Shown piece by piece: positions 1-11,484 of a stretch of 60,000 nt of DNA. The notes below the pieces were generated by a model. That model saw nothing but the letters and a program-made list of their open reading frames with translations. It was not told the DNA's origin and searched no databases. The stretch's first letter is position 1. Each line of letters begins with the position of its first letter. Origin of the DNA: Nymphaea colorata (Eukaryota > Streptophyta > Magnoliopsida > Nymphaeales > Nymphaeaceae); contig NC_045140.1 of assembly GCF_008831285.2 (NCBI RefSeq), positions 5,065,528-5,125,527 on the forward strand, read 5' to 3'. A program made the translations under genes and the position numbers.

Positions 1-956
1 AGACCAAGAGTTCCCAAATAATTGAGTATTTGGAGATGCCATCTTTCTCATCAAGTGAATCTAAGCTCTTGCACAGGGTGTTAGTGTCTAATATCAGTCT
101 CTAATATCAATCTCTCCAATATGATACCTCGTGTTGAACCCAAGGAGATGCATAATGTTTGTACGTAGGAATATTTAGTTCACTATTCCTCTTTTTTTGA
201 GCTTTGTTTGATGATGCCAGAATTGTGGAATTTAAAAATTAAAATCCTCATTTTTTATGAAATAAGAATTGCATTATCAAACAAAGAGTTTTGATTCCTG
301 AACCATAGGCTCGTTTTTTAATCAAAATTCTAAAATTGTTATTCTACCTTAGAGAGTAGAATTATGATTCCAGAATTTTAGAATTTTTTCATCTCTTTTT
401 GGGCACATGACATGATGGTTTTCATTTGTCAATTTTAAAATTTTAATTTTTTTTTATCAAACATATACATCATTTTTAATTCTGAAATCAAAATTCTATA
501 CTGTCAAACACAAAGAGGGAAACTAGAACTGAAAGTTTCATTCCAATTACAATTTGAGGTGAAATTTTGTTTCTTAGAACCAAGATTCAAACTCCCCCTA
601 AATGTCTTCCAAATTCTAATTTGCTTCCTACCTTGTATCTTCGGACTTTTTGCATGTCATCTCAAGTAGTCAACTCTTGACGTCTGAGTCATGCAGTTTG
701 TGCGGATGAAAGATAACCTGGTTGCGTGCACTTCAAATATAGAATTTTCATTAAGAAAAATATCTAGTTCTTATGCACTTCAAATATAGCCATGGCTTAA
801 ACGTATCAACCATCATTTCATGGGTAGATAAAAATTCTAATCTGACTTTTCTTTTCCATACAACATCATGTACAAATTTGCATACAATATTTACGTGTTC
901 GATTTACTATACAATTTTGAATTATTTACGCACGCAGTCCTTGGTGAATTAAACTG
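1..956. other. AT-rich intergenic DNA
   Basis: No gene is visible on either strand. The only structure I see is an inverted repeat at 202-286, listed separately, with a third related arm (TGTCAAACACAAAG) near 502-515. Confidence 0.6.
202..286. repeat. Short inverted repeat, possible MITE
   Basis: The left arm CTTTGTTTGATGATGC is mirrored by CTTTGTTTGATAATGC read on the minus strand from 286, 15 of 16 bases equal, around an A/T-rich loop. A further similar inverted arm ends near 515, so the true element may be 202-515. No target duplication could be assigned. Confidence 0.45.
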
Positions 957-1295
957 TCACAAGAAAAAGTTATTGGTAAACATTGTATCGATAATTATTT
1001 CCATATAGAACTGCCTATAGAGCTCAAATGTATAGGATGAGCCCCAGCTAATAGAGAAAGGGCAGACACTGTTGCTTATCTGAGGTGGGCTGTGCTTGGC
1101 AGAGGTCCATGAAAGCCTGGAAGGGTCCTGGTGGAGGACGCAGTTGTAGATGACACCTTCCATGAATGTACCAAAAGAAGAATTATGTAACGCGTAAATG
1201 GCAGCAACCGAGGAAGAGGACTTCTCATCTCTCCTTGTTGTTTTCTTCCTCATCTTCCCCTGTAACAAAGAAATCTTCATAAAAGTTTCCGCTGC

Positions 1296-1298
<3 letters not shown>

Positions 1299-1330
<32 letters not shown>
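1299..1330 (+). repeat. (CT)16 microsatellite
   Basis: Uninterrupted CT dinucleotides. About 100 bases downstream lies a (GA)n tract (1431-1467) that could pair with it. The 113-codon reading frame across this region is low-complexity and is not taken as a gene. Confidence 0.9.
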
Positions 1331-1339
<9 letters not shown>

Positions 1340-1430
1340 GCGTAAGTAGAGCTTTGAAGAGACTTTACAGTTTACACCTTCTCGGTTCTCAACGTTCTGC
1401 AAAAAAAAAAAAAGGACCAGGATACTCTAT

Positions 1431-1465
<35 letters not shown>

Positions 1466-1467
1466 AA
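1431..1467 (+). repeat. (GA)n microsatellite
   Basis: AG/GA repeat with one AAAG interruption, preceded by a poly-A run at 1401-1413. It is complementary to the CT tract at 1299-1330. Confidence 0.9.
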
Positions 1468-1539
1468 TTAAAAAAAAAAACAAAATTGAGTGGTGACTCT
1501 AATTTTCTAGAGTCATTCAATCTATTATATACTATCTAA

Positions 1540-2289
1540 TCCAACATAATAGATGATTACGAGAAAAATAAAAAGAAAAAGTAATGGGCATTTTTATTAC
1601 CTAATATTAGTTTACAACTTTACATCTTTTATTTTTTTGTTTTCAACTATCCATCTCCTCTAGATTGACAGTGTTGATTACTTTAAGTGATTCTACATAA
1701 CAGAGTCATCATTAACTCACTTTTTTATATATATATGTGCGTTTCACCCACCTTGTCTGATTAATCTCATATAAAAAGAGATATATTCAAGAAATGGAGT
1801 TACAGAAATTTGTAAGAAAACTTTTGGTTGAAAGCACTATTGTTAAAATCTATTCAAACTATTTGAGATATTTATTGTAAAATTGAAAGCCATGAGAGCC
1901 CTCTCCTCCACAAGCAAGAAGGAGACCAGTGGTGATGCCAGGATAATTTGGCTGAGAGGCATTCGAGTCACCATGTACATAGGTCAGCTATGAATGCTCC
2001 ACAATAGATTTTTAGCTCATTACAATGTTATTTTTCAAATTTTCAGTAAACCCCAATATATCTCCACCACTGAAGGAGAGTAGCCAAATTCTCGACATAG
2101 TGATCGTGTCACAGCAATCTCATGATGACCATGAAATCCTGATGCCCCAACCACAGGCAGAGGTTGAAAATTTTATAGTCATTAAATATTTTAAAACATT
2201 TTGTTCGACCCCTAAATTTTTTGAAAAATAAGGGTTGATCCCCATTAAAAATTAATTTTCAAGATTTTAATTTACTGATTGCACGACTG
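1540..2289. other. AT-rich intergenic DNA, no gene seen
   Basis: Short chance reading frames only, for example 68 codons at 2025-2231 with no recognisable domain. I see no repeat with clear ends. Confidence 0.5.
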
Positions 2290-2297
2290 TTTGGACC

Positions 2298-2643
2298 TAA
2301 GGCTGGGCACCGAACTGGGCCGCAGGCGGGTACCTAGTACTTGGCCCGACTCGGGTTCGGACTCAGACAATAAAAAAAGGGCACTGAGTCGGCCCGATAA
2401 TTTATCGGGTCGGTCCAGTTGGGCCCGATAAGTCCGGGTGAGACTGATAATTTTTTAATATTTATTTTATTTATATATATAATATTTTGTTATAATTAAT
2501 TACATATATATAATATTTTATATTAAAAATATTTTTTTAAATTTAATCGGACCGAGCCTGGCTTGGGCTCGGATTTAAATGGTCGGGCTGAGCCCGGGCT
2601 TCGGGTGTCGGGCCGAACCGGGCAAGCCTAATGACCAACCTTA
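2298..2643. mobile_element. hAT-type MITE with 8-bp target duplication
   Basis: The 346-bp element begins TAAGGCTGGGCA and its minus-strand end reads TAAGGTTGGTCA, 10 of 12 equal. It is flanked on both sides by the 8-bp direct repeat TTTGGACC (2290-2297 and 2644-2651). An 8-bp duplication is the hallmark of hAT transposition. The outer arms are GC-rich (CGGGCC-type repeats) and the centre is A/T only. It has no coding capacity, so it would be non-autonomous. Confidence 0.8.
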
Positions 2644-2880
2644 TTTGGACCCTCTAAAAATGAAATCCTAGCTCAGCTCTTAGCCCCACTTAGCCCCAGC
2701 GGAAGATTTTCACCTCTGCCTTTGCTTTTGCTTTTTAGATCTCTCTTGTCACCTTGTCCATCAATTAAGTTCTTTTGTCTTTATTTTTCATTTTTGTAGG
2801 GGACATCAAGGGCCCGCTAGCCCTTCAAGAAACTAGATGATCAATCAAGAAGGATCAGAGTTGAAACAGATGAGGAGATC

Positions 2881-2994
2881 TAGGGTTGTTCAATGGGTCG
2901 AGCTAACTCGAGCTCAACTCAAACTCGTTCGATAAACTCGACTCGTCCATTAAACGAGTCGAGCTCGAACTAAGTGGGCTCACTCAGTTAAGCT

Positions 2995-3070
<76 letters not shown>

Positions 3071-3282
3071 CATTTTATAAAATTATAAAAAAAAAAGTAG
3101 ATTGTTCAAATGGGTATGCAACTCGAGCCAATCTTGGCTCAAGCTTAATCAAGCTCGAATTGAGCCGAGTTCAAGTTTTAAGAGTTCGAGCTAGTGAAAT
3201 TGAGTTCGAGCCAAGTTCAAGTTTCTTTCAAAACACTAGAGCCAAGTTTGAGCTGGCTTGAACTTACTCATGAATAGCCCTA
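2881..3282. mobile_element. hAT-type MITE carrying an (AT)n tract
   Basis: The 402-bp element begins TAGGGTTGTTCA and its minus-strand end reads TAGGGCTATTCA, 10 of 12 equal. Flanking octamers are AGGAGATC (2873-2880) and AGGAGAAG (3283-3290), 6 of 8 equal, consistent with an aged hAT target duplication. Both halves are rich in CGAGCTCGA-like motifs. The centre is a long (AT)n run at about 2997-3067. No coding sequence. Confidence 0.75.
2997..3067. repeat. (AT)n microsatellite inside MITE
   Basis: About 70 bases of uninterrupted AT dinucleotides in the middle of the 2881-3282 element. Confidence 0.95.
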
Positions 3283-3290
3283 AGGAGAAG

Positions 3291-3930
3291 AGAAGGAACC
3301 AATGTACGTATGAATCATGCATCTGATTTTTTTCTTTTCTTCTAAAATGAGTTTGGGAAAGCCCTTAAATCTGATCCCCTTAGAAGGTAGCATTCGAGTT
3401 AACATCTTCTGCATACGTTTTAATAAGTTTCAATCTTTTTTAACCATAAATTTAATCAAATAATGAATAGATGCTGATGCAGATTGCGCCCAGACCGGTC
3501 ACATGCCCAGTTTGAGCCCAGACACGCAAGTCTCACATTAAGACTCAGTTGGAGGTGATGCGACTCAGAAGCAGAAATTCTGTCGCAGATCCAGACCTCG
3601 AGAAGGCTCAGGTTACTTTGCACAGGTTCTCTCGAGGAGAAACGGGATAATTGATGTTTACCTGCATGTCTGCGCTTTGGTGATGGACAATTACATTGAC
3701 ACGCGTAGAATTGTGTCACTGACAATTTTTACCAACAATATCTTCACCTCGGATGAAACCAAATGTCTTAAAACCTTTACCAACTCATTGCCATGTTCCA
3801 CCCACATGTTCCGGCCGTCAGTAAAACCCAGGTTTTTTTTGTAATGGTAGAAGCAGTAGTGGAGCCATATGTAGTCTGATGTGGGCAACTGCATACACCA
3901 ACCCCTTAAAATTTACACTGGCATTATTAT
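3291..3930. other. Intergenic DNA, unassigned
   Basis: The stretch 3456-3894 is less AT-rich than its surroundings and holds two minus-strand frames (89 and 67 codons) that I cannot match to a family. It could be a decayed gene or transposon piece. Confidence 0.35.
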
Positions 3931-3931
3931 A

Positions 3932-3988
<57 letters not shown>
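3931..3988 (+). repeat. Compound (CT)n(AT)n microsatellite
   Basis: CT dinucleotides pass directly into TA dinucleotides. The following 3989-4360 holds nothing recognisable. Confidence 0.9.
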
Positions 3989-3992
<4 letters not shown>

Positions 3993-4849
3993 ATTTTTAA
4001 ACTAGTACCCCTCTATCGTTCTGGCCACTGGATAAAAGCGTGCTTACAGGGCATCAAGGATGGGTTCTTGAGACCTTTTGGTACCCATCACTACTGTTTT
4101 TTATGTTCATTCATTCGTTTTGGTTATTTAGATAGTTTTTGTTCTGGTTTTTATGTCTGATCCGTATCTCTTTGGATCGTTATTATTCCGATTCCATATG
4201 TGATTAGCCGTTGATGATCAATTGAGGTAGTTCTTTTTTTTCCCTTTACTTATTTCTCTTCCCTTTTCGTCCCCACGTTTGTTGATTTCCTCCATACATT
4301 AGCAAAATCAACTCTTTCAACAGAGGCATATATATAACAAAAAAATCATTACTATAAAATGTTCAAACATCTACATAATCACCAATATCAAGTAAAACTA
4401 CAAAATACAAATAGTCTAAAATGTTTAACTGTTGTAAGCCATATGTTGGAGTACATTGACACATAAATATGGTTCCTATATAGTCATCTTCTATCCTACA
4501 CACTACTCTTCCCATCGAAGTCATGTAATATTTGGGAAGAGGCATCACCGTCTGGTTCCTGCATTTCAAAAATTAAAAAGACAAACAAATAATTAGATTA
4601 TCACTATAAAGTATTAAAATAATCAAGTATAATTAAAACAATGGCATATAATATAATAAGAATGTTAGACAATGAGTATCTTACTTGAAACATAATCATT
4701 CCACATTGTTGAAGTAATTTGCTCACGAAGTTCATTGTTGCTACCATGTGTTTGTGTTTGTTCAGTATTTTCATCATCATTTATAATTTCACTTACTTCG
4801 TATCATTTATATCATGAGAAGGAAATTGTTCAGCATTTGGATTGTGGTT

Positions 4850-5945
4850 GATTATAAAATTATGAAAAAAACATGCTGCTTGTACACCTTTAAAATGGGT
4901 ATTGGATATGACACATGATTCTTCAAAATCGAAAACCTTGCCTTAAGCAAACCAAACACTCTCTCCACAGCAGTGCGCAAAGATGAATGTCTATAGTTGT
5001 ACAATTCTTCTTATGTCTCAATTTGCCTAGATCTAGACCTACTAAACAATGATAGATGCTACCGACATCTTCTACATGGAGTTAATAATCTGACAATATT
5101 TGGGTATCCAGCATCAGCAAGATAATATTTACCTATTTTATAATCGACAATATGTGTTTTGTCAGTCAAACAATTAAATTGATGATATAAATTTAAATCA
5201 TTGATGTTTATTTTCTTACTATGTGGAATTTCTAATAGATGGAGATTATCTTCTAGTACACTGTACAATACTCTTGCATCAATTGTACTTCCTTCCCAAC
5301 CGGCTAATATGTCGTGAAACTGCATATCGAATCTCACCACTACTAAAACATTTTGAGATAAGAACATTTTCTATTCGCCAATGATTTTGGCCATCTTTTC
5401 GAGCATATACTAGAATGTGTGTATCATCCATTGCTCTCAAACAATCCTATTGATATGTAATATGTGTTAGTATTATAATTATTTTACCATGAAATAAAAA
5501 TGTTGACTATATCTATTGTGAATTATAGTTATTTACCTTAAAGTATGGAAAGAAACGTGGATCTCCTCTAACTTGAGCTGGTGTAGTACCATCTCTATGT
5601 CCCACGTATTCATGTGCAATATGGAGAATTGCTTTCAAAACTAAGTTGAAGTACTTACTAATTGTTTGTCTTGAGTGCTGAAAATTATATTGAGTTGGTC
5701 GATTTCGTTGATCATGTCCCAAAGTAATGAGAAACATCGCTACTTGTTCTTCAATTGTGATTTCTCTTGCATTATACAATAACTCCCTACCTTTTAACAA
5801 ATTGAATAATAATGCATATGTTCATTGATCCACCCTCAATAGATCTAAACAATTTTTTATGTGTCCATGCATACAATCATTCACAAATTGGGCCCTTGCT
5901 AGTCGGTTTGTACGTACTAAATTTCTAAGAGGTCTTCCTTAACCT
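4850..5945 (-). pseudogene. PIF/Harbinger transposase, broken
   Basis: Read on the minus strand, blocks typical of plant PIF/Harbinger (HARBI1-like) DDE transposases appear in order. First comes an N-terminal block with ITIEEQVAMFL and SRQTISKYFN (about 5800-5540). Next is AMDDTH with the first catalytic Asp (about 5430), then DILAGWEGS and DARVL (about 5310-5270). KYYLADAGYPN carries the second Asp (about 5120), and ERVFGLLKARF carries the Glu (about 4950). A 90-nt GT-AG intron (5536-5447) lies between FPYFK and DCLRAMDD, so the copy came from a spliced gene rather than a cDNA. It is inactivated by a stop near 5825, a frameshift near 5370 and another stop near 5025. The family normally also has a Myb-like partner protein; none is visible here. 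Terminal repeats could not be placed, so the element's limits are unknown. Confidence 0.8.
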
Positions 5946-7190
5946 TTCAACCATTCCATCATCAACAACATAATAAGAATAAAGATAATTGTGGATATTT
6001 CGTCCACCCTGATAATAAATACACAAATTCATGAGAATAAAAACTATTTTTAAAGATTTGTTAAATAAAAAATAATTGCAAGCATGAATTCATAACAATT
6101 TACTATATATTACAAATTATAAACAATTAAAACATCAAAAATACACTATTACAAACAATTATTATATATCACAATACAAATAGTTACACTCATCAAAAGT
6201 AATGCATAATTACAAAACCTCCATAATGATACTCAGTTACAAACATTACCTATCGTTTAGCCAATCTGCATGCGCAACCAAGTAACCTGCAACTCACGTG
6301 ACATTATAAGAAAAGCGTTTGCTTTATCAAAATATGCAAAATAAGCCTTCAGAATCACAATAACAAAAGGACAAACTTATATTTTAGACCCCCAAAGGCT
6401 GACAAACCTACTCATGACCCTCCTTAAAAGCAAAAGAAACATGTTTTATCCTAAGCTTGCTGGAAACAACTTTTTTTTTTCTCCAACCATGCATCATTCG
6501 GTATCCCCTTTCAAATACATCCCTCTTCAAAGAAAACCCTTGAACCACAGAGGACAAAGAAGATGCCAAAAAGGGAAGGAAAAGAGGGAGAACATGCAAT
6601 GCTTGTAGGAGATGCTGCATCGGTTCAAGAAGAAGAAGAACACCATAAAACCCCTCTGCCGCTGCCGGAAATGCGTGCTGAAAATGGGCCGAGGGAAAGA
6701 CAGGGGCGGAAAAAATGAGCAGAGAGAGAGAGAGAGATTTAGTTTACCTATCACCACCGCAAGCCACGCCCAGGAGCCACTGGAAGATGCCCTGCTGAGG
6801 AGCTGCTCGAGGATGCCCGCTGATGAGCTGCAAGCGATGCTGCAAGAGGAAACGAATAGAATCCGTGTAGATGATGGAGGAGAAGAAGAGAGGGGGGAGA
6901 GAAACAGAAAGGCTCAGGCGATGGAGGAGAAGAAGAGAAACAGGAAGGGCGACGGAGGAGAAGAAGAGACGGGGGTCGGGTGCTCGGGTGCTTGGGGTCG
7001 GGGGCTCGCGTTGGGGCCGGGAGAGAGTTATGTCTGTCCGAGGGTTAGCTCATAACAGAATGGAATAAAAAAATGATTTATACTCTTGTCCAATCGTCCA
7101 TCGTGTCCAGCCTGTCCTATGGACACTGTTTGATGAAAAAATCGATTAGACAGGACACGCGTTTTCCGTTCCACGTGTCTTGTGGCCATC
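5946..7190. other. Flank of Harbinger relic, purine-rich tract
   Basis: 5946-6400 is AT-rich with no gene. About 6530-7050 is GA-rich on the + strand (GAGGAGAAGAAGAGA runs) and gives overlapping low-complexity frames with no domain. It may be the untranslated leader side of the minus-strand Harbinger copy. That is inference. Confidence 0.35.
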
Positions 7191-7199
7191 GAACAACCT

Positions 7200-7560
7200 A
7201 GGTTTAACCTTCCCCCTCATGGGGAGCCAACTCCAGCTTATAAGCGAGTAGAGTTAGTCAAGTTCAAGTTACATGAACTCGAATCGATTAATCTCGATTA
7301 AGCTCGTTTCATCTAGGTTATCACTTTTTCTTTGTAATTTTCAACATTAACGCAAAGAAAAGAGATCAAGTCAAATAGAGAGTTGGTAAACAAACTTAAA
7401 CAAGTTGAGCTCGAGCCGGAACTTGGTCCATTGAGTTGAGCTCAAGCTGACCTTGTACAACTTTACTCGAGCATTAGTCAAGCTTGAGCCGAGGAATATA
7501 CGAGTTGAGTCGAGTGGAGCTGACTGAGCTCGAGCCTAACTCGGCTTGTATACAGCACTG
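7200..7560. repeat. MITE-like sequence with GAGCTCGAGC motifs
   Basis: Repeated GAGCTCGAGCC/AACTCGA motifs resemble the 2881-3282 MITE. The right edge reads on the minus strand TAGGCAGTGCTGTATAC. A matching left edge is not seen, so this is probably a truncated or decayed relative. Confidence 0.45.
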
Positions 7561-7939
7561 CCTAGATCCAACAATCGCTTGCTCGCTTATGATATACTAA
7601 GTCCTCTATCAAATATTTATAATGTGATTTTTTTTTAATGCCGACAAAAGAGATTATGTAACCCTGCAAACATGAAAAGACATTATATACAATTTAAGGT
7701 AATACAACACCTTGTACCTGCAATAAAATAAAATACATGTGGTTGGCTTACAAATTTGCTTATGATGCCCTATATTTTATGTCACGAGTATAGATATAAA
7801 CAAATCTCTCAGCGCATAATAAATGCTAAGAACATATGGCTGAGGCCTAATTTTTGTAATTAGACATCAACAACTACGAGAATACATGAGACAATAAATA
7901 ATATTTCTTTTTATACTAATGTCACTTAGATTTGAAATT

Positions 7940-8159
7940 AGGTGCGCAGTGGTAAAAGTTGTAGGCGTCAGTCAAAGTTAGTTTTTAGCGACTTTTGAGA
8001 TACAACTTCAACGACATACTAACGTCATAGCTGCTTTGCACTAACGTCTTTCTCTAAACGTTGATGAAAATTAATATTCACCAACATTTGTCTATGGACG
8101 TCTGTAAAAGTTACATTTTATTGGCCTGATGTGAATTCTTCCTTTTTTTTTTTGTAGTG
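7940..8159. mobile_element. CACTA-type terminus fragment
   Basis: The segment ends TTTTTGTAGTG, the inverted form of CACTACAAAAA. It contains subterminal AACGTCTTTCTC / GACGTCTGTAAAAG motifs like those at the ends of the 54549-58165 CACTA element. No matching CACTA start is seen upstream, so it is probably one end of a deleted copy. 8160-8447 holds nothing recognisable. Confidence 0.5.
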
Positions 8160-8452
8160 TGCTCTGATAAATATGTCTCATTAGACTAAATAATTCATGG
8201 TCTTAGGCTATACATCATTATAGGAACAGTGACTTCCTCAAATATAGCCAAAAGACCCCAAGGGTATTATAAAATCGAATGACATTTTTTTATGTTTTCT
8301 AGTGACATATGAAACATATCACATTTTAGATGCATTAATCAAGAATCAAGGTTTAAATTCGTGAATATATTGCTTTTATTGTTAACTGCTTATGGTTCGA
8401 ATTTGGTGCAAAACATGGCTAAAACCAGAAAGATATTGAAGTTCAGTGTTTT

Positions 8453-11304
8453 TGTAAGACCCACGATTTCTCTTTCCTTATTTATTTAAAAACCATTAAA
8501 AATTGTAGATTAAATGATTGAAACTGTCAAGGGGAAAGTGTTGGAAAGACACAAATTTGTTGCCTAGAATAAATCTGACTGAGAATAAGTAACTGAAAAG
8601 AGTAAATGGCAAGAGGGAAAACTGAAAAAAATCATTCTATTCTTGAGAGAAACTGAAACACAATTCGTATGGCAAGGAGGGAGGCCTTGTAGGGGGTTTA
8701 TGTAACCCCATTTTTCAGAAAATGACCATTCCTTTTACTGCAGCAATAGAGGAAAACGTCTAGCAATAGAGAGATTGAGAGAGAAAGCTCTCTTCTTGGA
8801 GAAGATCAAGGTTGGTAGTTGCTGGAAATTCATCTCAGATTTTACAGGTATGGGGATATTTAGTGATAATTGTAGCATGAAGCCATGTCATTTAAACTTT
8901 GTATAGATACATATACATGTACATCTATGTATGCATACGCCCAAATATGAATCTATCCATAAGTTATTGTATGGTGGAATGGAAATATAGTCCTCTAAGT
9001 TCTAGTTCTTTCTGATTTCAAAGAAAAGATATGAAGCATGCTAGCCGTAAGGCATGTTAGTTCTGGTTGTGTTTTGAAATCATCGGGTCCCTATATCATG
9101 CTATGTATCTTCATCCGTGAGAAACCCACATTACAATCAACCTTCGTACAGAGCATGCATATCGGAGATAAGAGTTTCATTAGAGAATCCAAACCATCTG
9201 CGGAAATATAACGATTTACTGGAACTCTAATGGAGGCATTAGGATTCGATCACAGAACTTGCTACACAAAACTCTCAAGAGGGAAGACTCGACTGTCATC
9301 CCGAACACACTATTACACCAAACCAAAAAGAAGGGAGTGGTCTGGGGCGATGCCGACAGCCGGCATGGTCTGCTTCGCTAGACATATGTTAACAAAAATC
9401 AGTAAACCGATAAGAGAAAGGGAAGGAAAGACCTACGAGTAGAGCAGTCGCCCGATCGACTGGAAACTGATCGTTTTCCCGATGCTGGTGGCAGAGGGGT
9501 GACTTGGAAAAAGGGAGGAACACGACCTCGACTCCTCCTGTCGTTCCCTTTATCCTACTGATTCCTCACTGTCGCAGCGAGAGGGAGACCGAGAAGGACA
9601 CCATTGAAGCTGGGAGGTCGTCTTCCTCATGAGGCGATGCTGCAAAACATGAGCAGTAGAGGAGGCGGCGGCGGCTGAGAGCGTCGATCGGTCGGTAGGC
9701 GCAGCAGCGGGGAAACCCAAAGCCGTATCTCGCGGGAGAAGAAGAGATCTCTCCCTCCAGCCTGGTTTCTCCCTGGTTTGTGGTGGCTGAAGAACCAATC
9801 GAAGCTCCACCGCCGGGCGAATCAGGAGAGGAAGAAGCTCTTGCGAGGAGAGAGAAAAATGGGCATGAAATGAGAAAAAAAAAACGAGTAGGCCAAATTT
9901 ATATAAGATTTGAAAATTTTCAAAAATAGTCCACCTTATCAGCAAAATCCTTCGAAAAGCGGTTATAATTCACAACAATTAATCCCGCAACGTTTTTGCT
10001 AAAAACGTTTGCAGAAAAAGGCTTGCGAAAGTTATTTTCAGTAAAAAACTGGAGATTTCATACAAAATTGTAAAGTAGTGCCCTCCAAGTTCTTAAAAGT
10101 TACCAAAAGGGGGTTTTCTTATATTTGTTTGCAATTTTGAGGGAAAAACGTAATATTATGCATTATTGCTCTGTTGTACCCTTAGTTTTATTTAAAATTT
10201 CAGAAAAAGGGTTTTGAAATCTCTTGTTTTTATATGATGATCACGATATTATTATTTGAGATTTCTGAACGTAATTACTTTGTATTGATGCATGTCTATT
10301 CAACTTTGCTTTGTTGTCATAAATTAAGTTATAAAATGGCTTGTTGCTTTTGTCTGGGAAACCGAGCTTGAGGGTGGTTTCTATGAGAGGTAATAGACGA
10401 TATCTAGTGATGATAAACCCTCACATTCGAATTTCATGGGCGAAACGTGGACTGTGTATGCATTGGTATATGTGAGTGCGAGTTTGTGTTTTTGCCTAGT
10501 GTTTGGTTTCATCCCGAGAGGTAGTGGACGGCAAAAGGGCACAGGATTTTGTTCTGTTTCTGTTGGAGAGCAAGGCGTCTCCTGGTCCCTCACCCCGGTT
10601 ACCTAGAGGGGCCGGTCTACCACTTCGGATAACACCGGTGGTTGGAACCTGCTATTGCAACAGCGATCTGGGATATCTCAGGCGGCTTCACTGTAGGTTA
10701 TCCTCGATCAGTTGGATCGCCAGATGAAGATATGTTCTATTCTACCTGTGAGTTATGCCCATGGGGTTTTCTGTTGTTGCTCGGCATGATGACCATACCC
10801 ATTGTAATGATAGGCCACGGTTGAAAGTCTATGAATATTTGGAGGTTGTGCACTCCTCATTTTTTATAATGAGACGTAATTCTAATGTGTATTAAGATTT
10901 GATGACTTATGGCTATTGACCATAAGGTTCCCATATGAGTTATGAATTTGTGTGACGAGACCAAATTATACTTTGTTGGGCCATGTTCCATACAAGGCTG
11001 GATTTTTCCATACTCAGACAAATTCTAACCCTTCTTTCTATCTCTACAGGTGGTTCTTGAGATATTTTGGCTCATGAAGTGACAATCTCAGTCTTTGTGA
11101 TGGACGGGTATTGGCAATCTGGACACTGCGTCGGTTTTGGGATTTGTGGCTATTTTAGTTGTTTGGGTTCAAGTGTTTTATGGTTGAAATAAATCAGACT
11201 GTCTTTTAATACAGTGTATTTGATTTGGTTTTGGTTATGACTCAATGTTACTTCCGCTATTATTAAAAAAATAAAAATTGGTGTCAAAAACTTAGGTCGT
11301 GACA
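8453..11304 (+). repeat. Gypsy 5' LTR
   Basis: 2,852 bp, TGTAAGACCC to GGTCGTGACA. It matches the right LTR along its length apart from scattered substitutions and indels. Relative to the right LTR it lacks about 30 bp near 8790, 14 bp near 9434 and about 68 bp near 10528, and has a small extra piece near 8490. Reading frames inside it (for example 9230-9442) recur in the other LTR but have no recognisable domain. Confidence 0.93.
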
Positions 11305-11308
11305 ACTT

Positions 11309-11320
11309 TGGTATCATTGC
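11309..11320 (+). other. Gypsy primer-binding site
   Basis: TGGTATCATTGC lies four bases after the left LTR. It resembles the TGGTATCAGAGC site complementary to initiator tRNA-Met used by many plant LTR elements, and copia-2 and copia-3 of this window carry that exact form. Confidence 0.65.
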
Positions 11321-11484
11321 AAGTGTCTAGAGTCTTTGTCCAATGCCAATGTCGATCAGAAGCAGAAGAAAGGTCATCTGAGCCTGTTAAAGAATGGTGT
11401 TTTTGATTTATTGTGAATATTGAGTTTTAATGTTTTATAGTAGTCCTAACAAATTGCTTTTCTTATTAATACAATTGTTATATT

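Noticed and set aside
1198-1539. 113-codon + strand frame
   Set aside because: Made mostly of translated CT and GA microsatellites; no domain.
3456-3894. Possible decayed host gene on the minus strand
   Set aside because: Two short frames without a motif I can assign; kept only as unassigned intergenic DNA.
6612-7055. 147-codon + strand frame rich in Glu/Arg/Gly
   Set aside because: Product of a GA-rich tract, overlapping an alternative frame of equal quality; no family match or splice context.
9230-9442. Frame MEALGFDHRTCYTK repeated at 16850
   Set aside because: Repeats only because it lies in both gypsy LTRs; the two versions end differently and no domain is visible.
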